A stretch of 64,000 nucleotides of DNA from Rubrivivax sp. (lineage in GTDB: Bacteria > Pseudomonadota > Gammaproteobacteria > Burkholderiales > Burkholderiaceae_C): NCBI GenBank assembly GCA_016789865.1, contig JAEUPC010000156.1, forward strand, positions 1 to 64,000, written 5' to 3'. Position 1 is the first letter of the stretch, and every line of letters begins with the position of its first letter. This document shows, piece by piece, positions 7,915 through 17,524 of this stretch. The notes under the pieces were generated by a model, which did no database searches, had not been told where the DNA came from, and saw nothing but the letters and a program-made list of their open reading frames with translations. Position numbers and translations under genes: made by a program.

Positions 7915-10635
7915 TCACTCGGCCAGCGGCAGCGTCAGCTCGAACTGCACCCCGCCGGGCACGTTGCGCGCGGCGACCGTCCCGCCCATCTTGGCCATGT
8001 AGGTGCGGGCCACGAACAGGCCCTGGCCGCGGCGGCCGGAGGCCGCGGTGCTGTCAGCGGGATCGCTGCCGCTGCCGGCTGCGGCGGGTGCCGCGGCATC
8101 CGCAGCGGGAGCACCGGGCGTGGCGCTGGAGACTCCGTAGTCGAAGATGCGCGGCAGCAACGTCTCGGGCACGGGTTCGCCGACGTTGTGCACGCTCGCG
8201 CGCACCACGCCGATGTCGCGTTCGGCGTGCAGCGTGATCGCCGTGCCCGGCTTGCGGTGGCGCTGGGCATTGCGCAGCAGATGCGCCACCACATCTTCGA
8301 GCGAATGCTCGTCGGCCCGCACCGGCAGCGGCTGGCCGGGTGATTCGTACACCACCTGCTCGATGCCGACGTGGTGCGCGTTGGCTGCCACCAAAGCCAG
8401 GAAGGCGTCGAGGTCCAGCGGCGCCAGCGCCAGTTGCGTGGACTCGAACGCCTCGCTCGGCGAGGCCTGCCCGTAGAGCACCCTTACCGCTTGCTGCATG
8501 CGGCGCAGGTAGCGCGAAGCCGGGTCGGCCGCCTCGCCGTGCAGCGCGATCAGGCTTTGCAGCGGCGAGACGATCTCGTGGCCCACGGCATGCCACTGCT
8601 CGCGCTCCTGGCGGGCGCGGATCTGCTCGCGTTCGACGTCGGCGTGCACACGCTCCAGCAGGTCGTGCAGGCCCTGCGCCAGCACGCCGAGCTCGTCGCG
8701 CCCGCGCAGGTTTCGCACCTCCAGCGTCAGGTTCAGCGGCTGCCCGCGCGCCGCCGCGGCGCGCATGCCGTCGGACACCGCCGCGGCGCGCCGCGTCAGC
8801 AGCACGATGCGCCGCATCACCACCATTTCGAGCAGCAGCCACACGAACAGCACCGCGCCCAGCATCGCCCCCACGTAGCCGGCCAGCCGCGTGGCCACTG
8901 CGGCCAGTTGGCGGTTGACGCTGCGCAGGTCGCCGATCAGCGTGAGGCTGTAGCTGCCCTGGCGCGTGGCGATCGACGAGCGCGATTCGATCGGCGCGTC
9001 ATAACCTTCCACCGGCAGCCAACGCACGAGCAGGTCGATCCAGGGCGAGGCCGGTTCCTCGGCGCCGGTGTCTCCGCGGGCCTCGAGCAGCACGCCATCG
9101 CTGCCCTCGCGCTGCACGCGCAGCGTTTCACCGGGCAGCAGCAGGCGGCGGAACTCGGCCAGCGCAAACGGCGCGCTGGCCGCCGCGGTGCCGCCGCGCG
9201 CCGGGTTGTCGCTGTCGAACAGCACCCGGCCTTCTTCGCCCGGCCCGAGCAGCTGCAGCCGCACCTGCGTGCCCGCCAACCCGGGCGGCGGCCACGCCGC
9301 GGCGGCCCCGCGGGTTTCGACGGCCTCGCGCCAGGCCGGCACCGGCAGGCGCAGCGAGACGTAGGTGCGGCGCGGGCAGGTGAGATTGGCGTCTGCCATC
9401 GGGCCTGCATCGGCGGTGGCCGCCGCCGATGCTGCAGGGCCGGATGGGGTTGCGGTCGCAGTCGTGGTTATGGTCGGGTTCGCCGATGCAGATGCAGATG
9501 CAGATGCCGGTGCAGGTCCAGGTGCAGGTGCAGGTGCAGGTGCAGGTGCAGGTGCAGATGCAGATGCAGATGCCGGTGCGGATCCAGGTGCGGACGTGGC
9601 TGCAGATGCGGATGCGGATGCGGATGCAACTGCCGGAGCAGGAGTGGAAGCGGGAGCAAGCGCAGGTCCGGATGCGAACGCGGAGGCGGACGCGGGCGAC
9701 GCCGCGAGTGCCGGCACGGCGGCCGCCGCCGACACCGTCGGCAGCGCAGGCACCGCGGCCACGGCCGCTGCGGTGGCCGAGGCCGGCCGTGTGTCGATGC
9801 AGGCACCTTCCTGCCACATCCAGCCGCGCACGTCCTTGTGCGGGCGCGACTCGGAGGTGACCTCGGCATCGCCATCGAAAGCCACCAGGCGCCCGCGCTG
9901 CGCGCTCGACGCAGCGACCGCCTCGGTCTGGTAGGGCGCAATCCAGCGCCAGCTTTCGCCGGAGGCCAGCCGCACTTCCACCCAGGCGCGGTGCGCAACG
10001 CTCAGGTCCAGCTGCCCCGCGCGGTGCGGCGCCAGCGCCGGCGCAGCCAGTTGCCCGACGACATACACGAACGCGCCGGCCAGCGCATTGCTGCCGATGC
10101 CCGCGCACACCGCCGAGCCGTCGCCGTAGACCACGCCACAGCCGGCCAGCTCCACCGCCTGCAGCGCCTTGGCGCGATCGTCGAAGTCGATGGCGCCGAA
10201 CGGCAGCACCAGCGGCACCAGCGGCGTGGCCGGCAGGTCGGCCGTGGCCGCATTCAGCAGCATCAGCTGGCCGGTGGGGTGACGCAGCCGCGCGGCCACT
10301 TGCGCTTCGCTCTTGCGCAGCCCCTCGGCGTAGGCGGCATGGCCGCGCTGCTTCTCGTCGCGCAGCACGTCCAGCGCCAGCGCCAGCGTGGCCAGCAGCA
10401 GCAGCATGAAAGCGAAGCGGAAGACCAGCCGAAGCCGGCGCGGCACACCACCGGCCACGCCGGCCGCAGGGGTGCCGCCGGACGGCCGTGGCGGGCCGGG
10501 CTCGGCCGTGGCACTGCCGGCCCCACCGGCGCCGCCCGGCTCGGTGACGGTCCGCGCGCCGCGGTAGTCGCGCGTGCCAGCCATGCCTGGCGCACCCGCC
10601 CCCGCCGGCGTGGCAGCCGGCAGCCAGGGTTCCAC
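7915..10635 (-). CDS. Membrane sensor histidine kinase with a low-complexity Ala/Pro/Ser linker
   Basis: A 906-residue sensor kinase. Order: a Gly/Pro-rich N-terminus, membrane helix at about 70-89, a large extracytoplasmic region interrupted at about 282-405 by Ala-Pro and Ala-Ser repeats, a second helix near 585-605, a HAMP-like linker, the phosphoacceptor box WHAVGHEIVSPLQSL (His near 683), and an ATPase domain with HLLRNAQRHRKPGT (N box), IFDYGVSS (G1) and RGQGLFVARTYMAKMGG (G2). It should phosphorylate the response regulator encoded 11 bases upstream in the same operon. The ligand is unknown. The GTG at 10635 is used as start; an ATG further in (about 10582) is possible because no strong ribosome site marks either. 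The repeated linker is encoded by tandem hexamers and is probably length-variable. Confidence 0.88.
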   Translation of the reverse strand: MEPWLPAATPAGAGAPGMAGTRDYRGARTVTEPGGAGGAGSATAEPGPPRPSGGTPAAGVAGGVPRRLRLVFRFAFMLLLLATLALALDVLRDEKQRGHAAYAEGLRKSEAQVAARLRHPTGQLMLLNAATADLPATPLVPLVLPFGAIDFDDRAKALQAVELAGCGVVYGDGSAVCAGIGSNALAGAFVYVVGQLAAPALAPHRAGQLDLSVAHRAWVEVRLASGESWRWIAPYQTEAVAASSAQRGRLVAFDGDAEVTSESRPHKDVRGWMWQEGACIDTRPASATAAAVAAVPALPTVSAAAAVPALAASPASASAFASGPALAPASTPAPAVASASASASAATSAPGSAPASASASAPAPAPAPAPAPGPAPASASASASANPTITTTATATPSGPAASAAATADAGPMADANLTCPRRTYVSLRLPVPAWREAVETRGAAAAWPPPGLAGTQVRLQLLGPGEEGRVLFDSDNPARGGTAAASAPFALAEFRRLLLPGETLRVQREGSDGVLLEARGDTGAEEPASPWIDLLVRWLPVEGYDAPIESRSSIATRQGSYSLTLIGDLRSVNRQLAAVATRLAGYVGAMLGAVLFVWLLLEMVVMRRIVLLTRRAAAVSDGMRAAAARGQPLNLTLEVRNLRGRDELGVLAQGLHDLLERVHADVEREQIRARQEREQWHAVGHEIVSPLQSLIALHGEAADPASRYLRRMQQAVRVLYGQASPSEAFESTQLALAPLDLDAFLALVAANAHHVGIEQVVYESPGQPLPVRADEHSLEDVVAHLLRNAQRHRKPGTAITLHAERDIGVVRASVHNVGEPVPETLLPRIFDYGVSSATPGAPAADAAAPAAAGSGSDPADSTAASGRRGQGLFVARTYMAKMGGTVAARNVPGGVQFELTLPLAE
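9485..9595. repeat. Tandem hexanucleotide repeat (GCAGGT/GCAGAT) inside the kinase gene
   Basis: About 18 consecutive six-base units alternate between GCAGGT and GCAGAT with a few variants (CCGGTG, TCCAGG). Read on the coding strand they give Ala-Pro and Ala-Ser dipeptides in the extracytoplasmic linker of the histidine kinase. The period of six keeps the frame, so copy-number changes would alter linker length without breaking the gene. Confidence 0.9.
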
Positions 10636-10646
10636 TCGCGAGTCGA

Positions 10647-11411
10647 TCAGCTTCTCCAGCGAAAGCCGCGCATCGGCACGTTGTCGATGGCGTCGAAAGC
10701 CGGCTCGATTTCGCGCAGCGCCTCGCGGATGGTGCTGACGTGCTTGCGCACGTTGTCGCGGTTGCGCCCGCTCTTGATGGCCGCGTACATCTCTTCGTAG
10801 GAAACCACCTCGCCGCGGCGCGCGTGCAGCACGGCGAGGATGCGCTGCGCGGTCAGCGGCAGGTTCACGCGCTGGCCGCGGTATAGCGCCTGCGCCTGTC
10901 GCAGCGGGTCGAGCACGAGTTCGCTGCGGGCCTGTTGCGCCGCTTCGGCGGCCGCCGCCTTCGCGCCGCGTTCAGACTGGGCCGGGGTCGAGCGCAGGAT
11001 CTCCAGCAGCGTCTCGATGAACTCGGCCTCCTCGAAGGTGGTCTTCTGCAGGTAGTCCCAGGCGTCGAGCGCCTTCATGATGCTGCGGTACACCGCGGCC
11101 GGCATGGCCGACACCACCAGCACCGGCGTGCCCGCGTGGCGCTTGTTGATGGCGTTGATGATGGCCACGCCGGCGTGGCGCTCGCGGCCCAGTTCGATAT
11201 CCAGCACCACGGCGTCGTAGCGCTGGCGCGCCAGTGCCGCCTCGGCGTCATCACGCGTGAACCACTGGTCCACGGCGATCGCCGGCCGCGCGGCGAGGAT
11301 CCAGCCCTTGAGCTGGTCGCTGGTCGGGCGGTCGTCCTCGATCACGGCCACGCGCTGGGCATGGCCGGCCGTGACGAGCGGGTGGGCGGCGGTGGCGGTC
11401 GCTGCACTCAT
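10647..11411 (-). CDS. Two-component response regulator with winged-helix output
   Basis: A 254-residue regulator. The receiver domain shows the acidic pair in VIEDDRP (26-27), the phosphoacceptor Asp71 in VVLDIELG, Ser in VVSAM and Lys in LQKTTF. The C-terminal part (about 165-254) has an OmpR-like winged-helix DNA-binding domain with VVSYEEMYAAI and DNVRKHVSTIREAL and ends PMRGFRWRS. It precedes the histidine kinase by 11 bases, so they form a two-component pair. It is divergent from the SPFH operon across about 190 bases, making that operon a natural first target. The ATG at 11411 is taken as the start; an ATG nine bases further upstream (11420) is equally possible. Targets are inferred from position only. 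Confidence 0.88.
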   Translation of the reverse strand: MSAATATAAHPLVTAGHAQRVAVIEDDRPTSDQLKGWILAARPAIAVDQWFTRDDAEAALARQRYDAVVLDIELGRERHAGVAIINAINKRHAGTPVLVVSAMPAAVYRSIMKALDAWDYLQKTTFEEAEFIETLLEILRSTPAQSERGAKAAAAEAAQQARSELVLDPLRQAQALYRGQRVNLPLTAQRILAVLHARRGEVVSYEEMYAAIKSGRNRDNVRKHVSTIREALREIEPAFDAIDNVPMRGFRWRS

Positions 11412-11600
11412 GCGGCGCATTGTCGGCCGCGTCCCTGGCGGCCCACGTGAAGGTTTCTTCCGCCGCCGGAAGCAAGAGGGGTGGCGGCGCGCTTTCGCCC
11501 TCCGCGGTGACTTCGAACAATGGGTTTCAACGCGGACACCTTGCACACCCGCGGTCACCACGACCACCACCGCCACCCCACCCGTCGCCGAGGTCAACCC

Positions 11601-12917
11601 ATGAACGAGAGCCCCCTCCACCAGCGCCTCGACGCCATCGCCCAGGCGGCGCGTGGTCTGTTGCAGCCTTTGCGCACCTGGGCCGGGCGCGCAGGATTGA
11701 CGGCGGCCGAAGCGGCCACCGCCGGCGCGCGACGGCACCGCGCCGGCCTCGTCGCCAGCGCGGTGCTCGCCGCCGGCAGCGCCGCGCTTGTCGCCTGGCC
11801 GCCGCTGCACGCGGTGGGCGACGGCCAGGTGGCCGTGCGCGTCAACCAGTTCAGCGGCGAGGTCGAGGTGTTCGGCGCCGGCCCGATGTGGGCGCTGCCC
11901 ATCGTGCACGCGCACCGCGAATACACGCTGCGCGAGCAGCTCTACCGGCCCGAGGGCAGCCGCCAGGCCGGCGGCGCCGCGCCCTTCCAGAGCATGGAGG
12001 GCCTGGCGATCGGCGTCGATCTCGGCGTGCGCTGGGCGCTGGACGCCGAACAACTCACGCGCATCGCACGCACGCTGCCGGCCGACGTGGCCGGCGAGAT
12101 CGTGCAGCCGGCCGTGCAGGCCGTGGCGCACCAGGTCTTCGCGCGCCACACCGTACGCGAGATCTTTTCCAGCAAGCGCGCCGAGATCCAGAAGGTGATG
12201 GAGGCCGAGCTGAAGGCCAAGCTCGTCGCCGACGGCGTGCTGCTGCGCGGCCTGATGATCGGCCAGGTCGACCTGCCGCCCGAGTACCGCCAGGGCCTCG
12301 ACCAGCTGCTGGCCGAGGAGCTGGCCAGCGAGAAGATGCGCTACACGCTGGAGCTGCGCGAAAAGCGCGTGCGCGAAACCCAACTCGTGGCCGAGGCCGA
12401 CAAGGCGCGCCGCCTCACGGCCGCCGCAGCCGCGGCGCAGGAACAGCTCATCGCCGCCAAGGCGCAGGAAGAGGCGATGCGCCACGTGCTGCCGTTCAAG
12501 GCGCAGCAGATCCAGCAGCGCCAGCTCGAAGCCGAGGCCGAGAAGGTGGCACGCATCAAGGCCGCCGAAGCTGCCGCGCAGGCGCGGCGCATCGAAGCCG
12601 CGGGCGAGGCCGATTCGCGCCGCAAGCTCGCCGAGGCCGAAGCCGAACGGCTGGAGCGCCTGGGCCAGGTGGCCAGCGCGCAGATGGCGCGCGACGGCGA
12701 GCTGCTTCAACGCCACCCGCTGCTCATCCAGAAGACGATGGCCGACAAGCTCTCGGACAAGATCCAGGTGATCATCGCGCCGCCGGCGGCCAGCGGCGGT
12801 TTTGTCGCCGCCGGGCTGCTGGGTGGCGCCCCCGAGGGCACCGCGCACGCCACCGCGCAAGCCACCGCGCGAACCGCGGCCACGCGCACCGCGCAAGCCA
12901 AGGCGGGGGACGAATGA
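11601..12917 (+). CDS. SPFH/prohibitin-like membrane protein
   Basis: A 438-residue SPFH (band 7) protein. It has a cytoplasmic N-terminus, one membrane helix at about 53-72, then the SPFH domain beginning VGDGQVAVRVNQFSGEVEVFGAGPMW, with VDLGVRWALDAEQL and VDLPPEYRQGLDQLLAEELASEKM typical of the prohibitin branch. A long Ala/Glu/Arg-rich coiled coil follows (about 255-385), and the tail is Ala/Thr-rich. Such proteins form large membrane-bound cages that often hold proteases or organise membrane domains. The start at 11601 has GAGG upstream. Its stop codon overlaps the start of the SH3-domain gene (ATGA), so the two are translationally coupled. The divergent two-component system suggests a stress-regulated envelope function, which is an inference. 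Confidence 0.85.
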   Translation: MNESPLHQRLDAIAQAARGLLQPLRTWAGRAGLTAAEAATAGARRHRAGLVASAVLAAGSAALVAWPPLHAVGDGQVAVRVNQFSGEVEVFGAGPMWALPIVHAHREYTLREQLYRPEGSRQAGGAAPFQSMEGLAIGVDLGVRWALDAEQLTRIARTLPADVAGEIVQPAVQAVAHQVFARHTVREIFSSKRAEIQKVMEAELKAKLVADGVLLRGLMIGQVDLPPEYRQGLDQLLAEELASEKMRYTLELREKRVRETQLVAEADKARRLTAAAAAAQEQLIAAKAQEEAMRHVLPFKAQQIQQRQLEAEAEKVARIKAAEAAAQARRIEAAGEADSRRKLAEAEAERLERLGQVASAQMARDGELLQRHPLLIQKTMADKLSDKIQVIIAPPAASGGFVAAGLLGGAPEGTAHATAQATARTAATRTAQAKAGDE

Positions 12918-14689
12918 TGGCCCGCCGCCTCGAGGCCCCCGGGCCGGACTGGGCCGAGCCCGCGGCCGCCCAGCGTACCCACGCGGTGACCCTGGCCACG
13001 TTGCTGGGCGCGCTGGTGGCCTTCCTCTTCCTCGCGCTGTGCACGAACGCCGCGCATGCGCAAGGCGCCGCGGCGCCTTCCGCATCGCCCTCTCCATCGT
13101 TTCCTGCCGGCTCTTCGGCGGCACCGCCTGCGCGCGCGCTGGTGGCCACCGACCGCACGCCGCTGCGCGCGGCGCCGCGTGAAGGTGCCGCCGTGCACGC
13201 CGAGCTGACCCAAGGCGATCTGCTCGAAGTGCGCGGACAACGGCTCGACCACCTGCAGGTCTACGACCATCGCCGCGAACGCGCCGGCTTCGTGCGCGCC
13301 GAGGCGGTGCGGCGGCTGCCCCCGGCCTCGCCTGCTCCTTCGACTGCCGGTTCGACCACTTCCGCGACTTCTTCATTGGCCGCAGCGGCCAGCGGCGCGG
13401 CCGAGGCGCAGGAGCTGCTGTCGGTGCTGCGTTTCCTGCGCCACGCGCCAGGCCAGGAGGCGCTGGGCATCGCCTACGTGGCCGCGTACCTGCAGGCGGC
13501 CAGCGCCGAGCGCATCGATGCCGAATCGTTCGACGCGCTGGGCGTGATGGCCGAGCGGCTGGCGCGGCGCGCTTCACGCGCGCGGCCGGGTGAAGCGGCC
13601 GCGGCACAGGTGCAAGCCGTGGTCGCGTACGGCGTGCGCTTCGCCACGCTGGAACGCGACGGCCGGCTGCAGCTGTGCTACGACGGCGAGGCGTTCCGCC
13701 GCGTGCTTGCGCTCCGGCCCACGAGCGCCGAGCAGGCCCGCGCCATCCTCGGGCTGACGCGCCACGACTGCGTCGACCCGCAGCTGCCGCCCACCGCGCG
13801 CATCGCGCTCGATGACCGGCGCGCCGACCTGCTCGACCTGCCCTGGCCGCGCGGCTACAACGACCTGCCGCAACTGGTGAAAAACCGCCTGCACCTGCGG
13901 CGCGCGGGCCTGTGGGCCGGGCGCGCGCACCAGCAGGCGCGGCAAGGCCGGCCGGCCCAGGCGGCCGCCGAACGTGCGATTGCCGAGCTGGCCGCCGTCA
14001 ACAAGAGCGAGTTCACCGACGACGACCAACTCGAATACGCCGAGGCGGCCATCCGCGTGGGCGCGGCGCGCTGGGCCGCCGTGGGGCAAGACGCGCTGGC
14101 GCGCGCCAGCGCCGCCGGGCTGCGCCTGGTGGCCGCCCCCGGCCACGAGCCCGGGCAGACCTGCGTGCAGTTGCTGGCCGCCGAGTCGCCCGCGAACAAC
14201 ACGGCCGGCCCACAACGACTGGCCGAGCGCTGCACGTTCGGCACCGTGTGGGCCCCGTCGCTTGCGGTGCGGCCGGCCGGCGACGCGCTGGTGCTGGCCG
14301 TGCAGCCGCTGGAAGGCTGGACGGAGCTGTGGCTGTTTCGTGCCGAGAGCGCCGTGGCGTCGTCGCCCGAGGTCGCGGCGGCGGGCACGGGAGCGGGCGC
14401 TGGCGCAGCACCAGGCGAACGCATGCCGTGGCGCATCGACGTGCTGGCGCCGGCACCCAGCACGCCGGGCCTGGGCTACATCGAATTCGCCGGCTGGACC
14501 CCGGGCCCGCAGCCGCGCCTGCTGGTGGCACGCGAGTCGCGCATCGAGGGGCGCTTCCACCGCCGATTCGAGGTGCTGGCGCTCGATACGCTGGACGCGG
14601 TGAAGCAGGCCAGCTCGCCGCAGCTGCTGGCCGCCTTCGGGCAGTTCAGCGATGCGCAGTGGCGGCGGCGTACGGTGGCGCTGCGCTGA
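12914..14689 (+). CDS. Secreted SH3-domain protein of unknown function
   Basis: A 591-residue protein I do not recognise as a named family. Residues about 25-48 form a membrane helix or signal peptide ending AHAQG. A bacterial SH3-like domain follows (about 72-133: RALVATDRTPLRAAP, GDLLEVRGQRLDHLQVYDHRRERAGFVRAEAV), then an Ala-rich helical region and a C-terminal part with FGTVWAPSLAV and LGYIEFAGWTPGPQPRLLVARES that looks beta-rich. SH3 domains of this kind often bind cell-wall peptides. The start overlaps the stop of the SPFH gene by four bases, so the products may act together at the envelope. The 3' end stops 14 bases from the convergent ilvA gene. Confidence 0.75.
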   Translation: MMARRLEAPGPDWAEPAAAQRTHAVTLATLLGALVAFLFLALCTNAAHAQGAAAPSASPSPSFPAGSSAAPPARALVATDRTPLRAAPREGAAVHAELTQGDLLEVRGQRLDHLQVYDHRRERAGFVRAEAVRRLPPASPAPSTAGSTTSATSSLAAAASGAAEAQELLSVLRFLRHAPGQEALGIAYVAAYLQAASAERIDAESFDALGVMAERLARRASRARPGEAAAAQVQAVVAYGVRFATLERDGRLQLCYDGEAFRRVLALRPTSAEQARAILGLTRHDCVDPQLPPTARIALDDRRADLLDLPWPRGYNDLPQLVKNRLHLRRAGLWAGRAHQQARQGRPAQAAAERAIAELAAVNKSEFTDDDQLEYAEAAIRVGAARWAAVGQDALARASAAGLRLVAAPGHEPGQTCVQLLAAESPANNTAGPQRLAERCTFGTVWAPSLAVRPAGDALVLAVQPLEGWTELWLFRAESAVASSPEVAAAGTGAGAGAAPGERMPWRIDVLAPAPSTPGLGYIEFAGWTPGPQPRLLVARESRIEGRFHRRFEVLALDTLDAVKQASSPQLLAAFGQFSDAQWRRRTVALR

Positions 14690-14703
14690 AACGCGCGCTC
14701 AGC

Positions 14704-15954
14704 TCAGTACACGCTGGCTTCGAACCCCGCGGCGCTGAGCCGGGCGATCAGCTCGCGCACATGCTCGGGGTTGCGCGTCTGCACGACGAGCTCGACCTGG
14801 ACGTTCTGCGCCGACAGCGTGGAAAAGGCGCGCTGGTGGTGCACCTCGTCGATGTTGGCGCCGACCTCGGCGACGATGGCGGTGATGCGCGCCAGCACGC
14901 CGGGTGTGTCGCGCGCGTCGACGCGAATGCGGGCCAGCCGCCCGGCGCGCACCATGCCGCGTTCGATGATGGCGGCCAGCAGCAGCGGGTCGATGTTGCC
15001 GCCGCACAGCACGAGGCCGACCTTCTTGCCGGCAAATCGCCCGGGGGTCTTCAGCAGCGCCGCCAACCCGGCGGCACCGGCGCCTTCGACCAGCGTCTTC
15101 TCGATCTCCAGCAGCATCACGATGGCCTGCTCGATGTCGCCCTCGTCCACCAGCACGAGGTCGTCGACCAGGCGCTTCACCGTGGCTTGCGTCAGCCGGC
15201 CGGGTTGGCCCACCGCGATGCCTTCGGCGATGGTGCTGGCACCTTGCGCGTGGTGCGTGCCCTTGAAGGCATTGACCATCGCCGGGAAGCGCGCGGTCTG
15301 CACGCCGATGATCTCGAGGCCGGGCTTCAGGTGGCGCGCCGCGGTGGCGATGCCGCTGATGAGACCGCCGCCGCCCACCGCGATGACCAGCGCGTCGAGG
15401 TCGGGCTGCACGCGCAGCATCTCGATGCCCAGCGTGCCCTGGCCGGCCATCACCAGCGCATCGTCGAACGGGTGCACGAAGGTGAGCCCGCCGCGCGCGG
15501 CCAGCGCCAGCGCGTGGTCGCGCGCCTCGTCGAAGGTGGCGCCGTGCAGCACCACCTCGGCGCCGAAGCCCTTGGTGCGCTCCACCTTCACCATCGGCGT
15601 GTGCTGCGGCATGACGATCACCGCGCGCAGGCCCAGGCGCTGGGCATGGTGCGCCACGCCCTGGGCGTGGTTGCCGGCCGAAGCGGCGATCACGCCCTTG
15701 GGCCGCGCGCCGCTTTCCAGCAGCGCGGCCAGCTTGTTCAGCGCGCCGCGTTCCTTGAACGACGCGGTGAACTGCAGGTTTTCGAACTTCAGAAAGATGC
15801 GCGCGCCGACGATCTGGCCCAGCGTCAGGCTCTCGACGAACGGGGTGTCGAGCACCTGGCCGGCCAGGCGTGTGGCCGCCGCCTCGATGTCGGCATAGGT
15901 GATGGCCGGCGCGGCCGGGCCCGCGCCCGCCGCGGCGCCCGCGCCGGCCGCCAT
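14704..15954 (-). CDS. ilvA: Threonine ammonia-lyase with C-terminal ACT domain
   Basis: A PLP enzyme of 416 residues that deaminates threonine to 2-oxobutanoate, feeding isoleucine synthesis or threonine breakdown. The PLP lysine is in TASFKERGALNKL (Lys67); ASAGNHAQGVAHHA, VGGGGLISGIA and the LCGGNID segment are typical of the fold type II dehydratases. A single ACT domain covers about 335-416 (RIRVDARDTPGVLARIT). The length and single ACT domain fit the short form common in Burkholderiales rather than the two-ACT E. coli IlvA. The start at 15954 follows the tldD stop by two bases, so the genes are co-transcribed although functionally unrelated. Confidence 0.92.
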   Translation of the reverse strand: MAAGAGAAAGAGPAAPAITYADIEAAATRLAGQVLDTPFVESLTLGQIVGARIFLKFENLQFTASFKERGALNKLAALLESGARPKGVIAASAGNHAQGVAHHAQRLGLRAVIVMPQHTPMVKVERTKGFGAEVVLHGATFDEARDHALALAARGGLTFVHPFDDALVMAGQGTLGIEMLRVQPDLDALVIAVGGGGLISGIATAARHLKPGLEIIGVQTARFPAMVNAFKGTHHAQGASTIAEGIAVGQPGRLTQATVKRLVDDLVLVDEGDIEQAIVMLLEIEKTLVEGAGAAGLAALLKTPGRFAGKKVGLVLCGGNIDPLLLAAIIERGMVRAGRLARIRVDARDTPGVLARITAIVAEVGANIDEVHHQRAFSTLSAQNVQVELVVQTRNPEHVRELIARLSAAGFEASVY

Positions 15955-15956
15955 GG

Positions 15957-17429
15957 TCAGGCGGTCCCGCCGACGGTCAGCCGGTCGATGCGCAGCGTGG
16001 GCTGGCCCACACCCACCGGCACGCTCTGGCCTTCCTTGCCGCACACGCCCACGCCCGAATCGAGCCGCATGTCGCGGCCGATCATGCTCACGCGCGTCAG
16101 CGCATCGGGGCCGTTGCCGATCAGCGTGGCCCCCTTCACCGGGTACTGGACCTTGCCGTTCTCGACCCAGAACGCCTCACTGGCGCTGAAGACGAACTTG
16201 CCGCTGGTGATGTCGACCTGGCCGCCGCCGAAGTTCGTGGCATAAAGGCCGCGCTTGATGCTGGCGACGATCTCGTCGGGCGACTTGTCGCCGGCCAGCA
16301 TGTAGGTGTTGGTCATGCGCGGCATCGGCACGTGGGCATAGCTCTCGCGGCGGCCGTTGCCGGTGGGCTTGACGCGCATCAGCCGCGCATTGAGGCTGTC
16401 CTGCAGGTAGCCCTTCAGGATGCCGTCTTCGATGAGCACGGTGCGCTGCGTGGCGTGGCCCTCGTCGTCGACATTCAGCGAGCCGCGGCGGTCGGCGATG
16501 GTGCCGTCGTCGAGCACCGTCACGCCCTTGGCAGCCACGCGCTGGCCGACGCGCCCGCTGAAGGCGCTGGAACCCTTGCGGTTGAAGTCGCCCTCGAGGC
16601 CGTGGCCCACCGCCTCGTGCAGCAGCACGCCGGGCCAGCCCGGGCCGAGCACCACGGTCATGTCGCCGGCCGGGGCAGGGCGGCTGTCCAGGTTGGTCAG
16701 CGCGGCGCCGACGGCCTCGTCGACGTACCGCTTGACCACATCGTCCTGGAAATATCCCAGGCCGAAGCGCCCGCCGCCACCGCTGGTGCCCATCTCGCGG
16801 CGGCCGTCCTGCTCGGCGATGACGGTCACCGACAGCCGCACCAGAGGGCGCACGTCGGCGGCGCGCGTGCCGTCGGCGCGCGCCACCAGCACCACGTCGT
16901 ACTCGGCGGCCACGCCGGCCATCACCTGCACGACGCGCGGGTCCTTCGCCCGCGCGAGCTGTTCCACCTTCTCCAGCAGAGCCACCTTCTGCGTGCTGTC
17001 CAGCGTGGCGATGGGGTCGGTGGGGGCATAGAGCGTGCGGCTGGCGGCCACCTTTCGCGGCACGGCGCCGGTGCCGACCTTCACGCGCTTGCTCTGGCCG
17101 GCAGCGGCGATGGTGCGCACGGTGCGCGCAGCGTCCATCAGCGACTCGACGCCGAGATCGTCGCTGTAGGCAAACGCCGTCTTCTCGCCGGCCACGGCCC
17201 GCACGCCCACGCCCTGGTCGATGCTGAAGCTGCCGCTCTTGACGATGCCCTCTTCGAGGCTCCAGCCCTCGTGGCGGGTGGTCTGGAAGTACAGGTCGGC
17301 GTCGTCGATGCGGTGCTCGGCAATGGTGCCCAGCGCGCGCGCCAGCACCGCGTCATCCAGCCCGAACGGGGCCAGCATCAGTTGCTCGGCAATGGCCAGG
17401 CGTTCGAGGGTGGGTTCGCGGCTGATCAT
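15957..17429 (-). CDS. tldD: Metalloprotease TldD
   Basis: A 490-residue protein, the HExxxH subunit of the TldD/TldE (PmbA) protease heterodimer, which trims small peptides such as microcin precursors and degrades the CcdA antitoxin in E. coli. The zinc site is in [12 protein letters not shown] (about 270-281), and [16 protein letters not shown] and MPRMTNTYM match the family. The ATG at 17429 was preferred to an earlier in-frame start because homologues begin close to it. The partner tldE/pmbA is not in the window. It lies between rsmI and ilvA on the same strand. Confidence 0.95.
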   Translation of the reverse strand: MISREPTLERLAIAEQLMLAPFGLDDAVLARALGTIAEHRIDDADLYFQTTRHEGWSLEEGIVKSGSFSIDQGVGVRAVAGEKTAFAYSDDLGVESLMDAARTVRTIAAAGQSKRVKVGTGAVPRKVAASRTLYAPTDPIATLDSTQKVALLEKVEQLARAKDPRVVQVMAGVAAEYDVVLVARADGTRAADVRPLVRLSVTVIAEQDGRREMGTSGGGGRFGLGYFQDDVVKRYVDEAVGAALTNLDSRPAPAGDMTVVLGPGWPGVLLHEAVGHGLEGDFNRKGSSAFSGRVGQRVAAKGVTVLDDGTIADRRGSLNVDDEGHATQRTVLIEDGILKGYLQDSLNARLMRVKPTGNGRRESYAHVPMPRMTNTYMLAGDKSPDEIVASIKRGLYATNFGGGQVDITSGKFVFSASEAFWVENGKVQYPVKGATLIGNGPDALTRVSMIGRDMRLDSGVGVCGKEGQSVPVGVGQPTLRIDRLTVGGTA

Positions 17430-17524
17430 GGAGTCCTCGGCGGAAGCGGACGGGCATTCTAGGAACTGCGCCGCCCCCCAGCGCCCGTGCCGGCGGGCGG
17501 CGTGACATGCGAGCATCGGCCGGA

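Noticed and set aside
9485..9595. Regular short repeats suggesting a CRISPR array
   Set aside because: Units are six bases with no spacers and lie inside a coding frame; this is a tandem repeat.
8371..10800. Plus-strand open frame with a Cys/Arg repeat over the kinase gene
   Set aside because: The apparent Cys-Arg repeat is just the hexamer tract read on the other strand; no start, ribosome site or family supports it.
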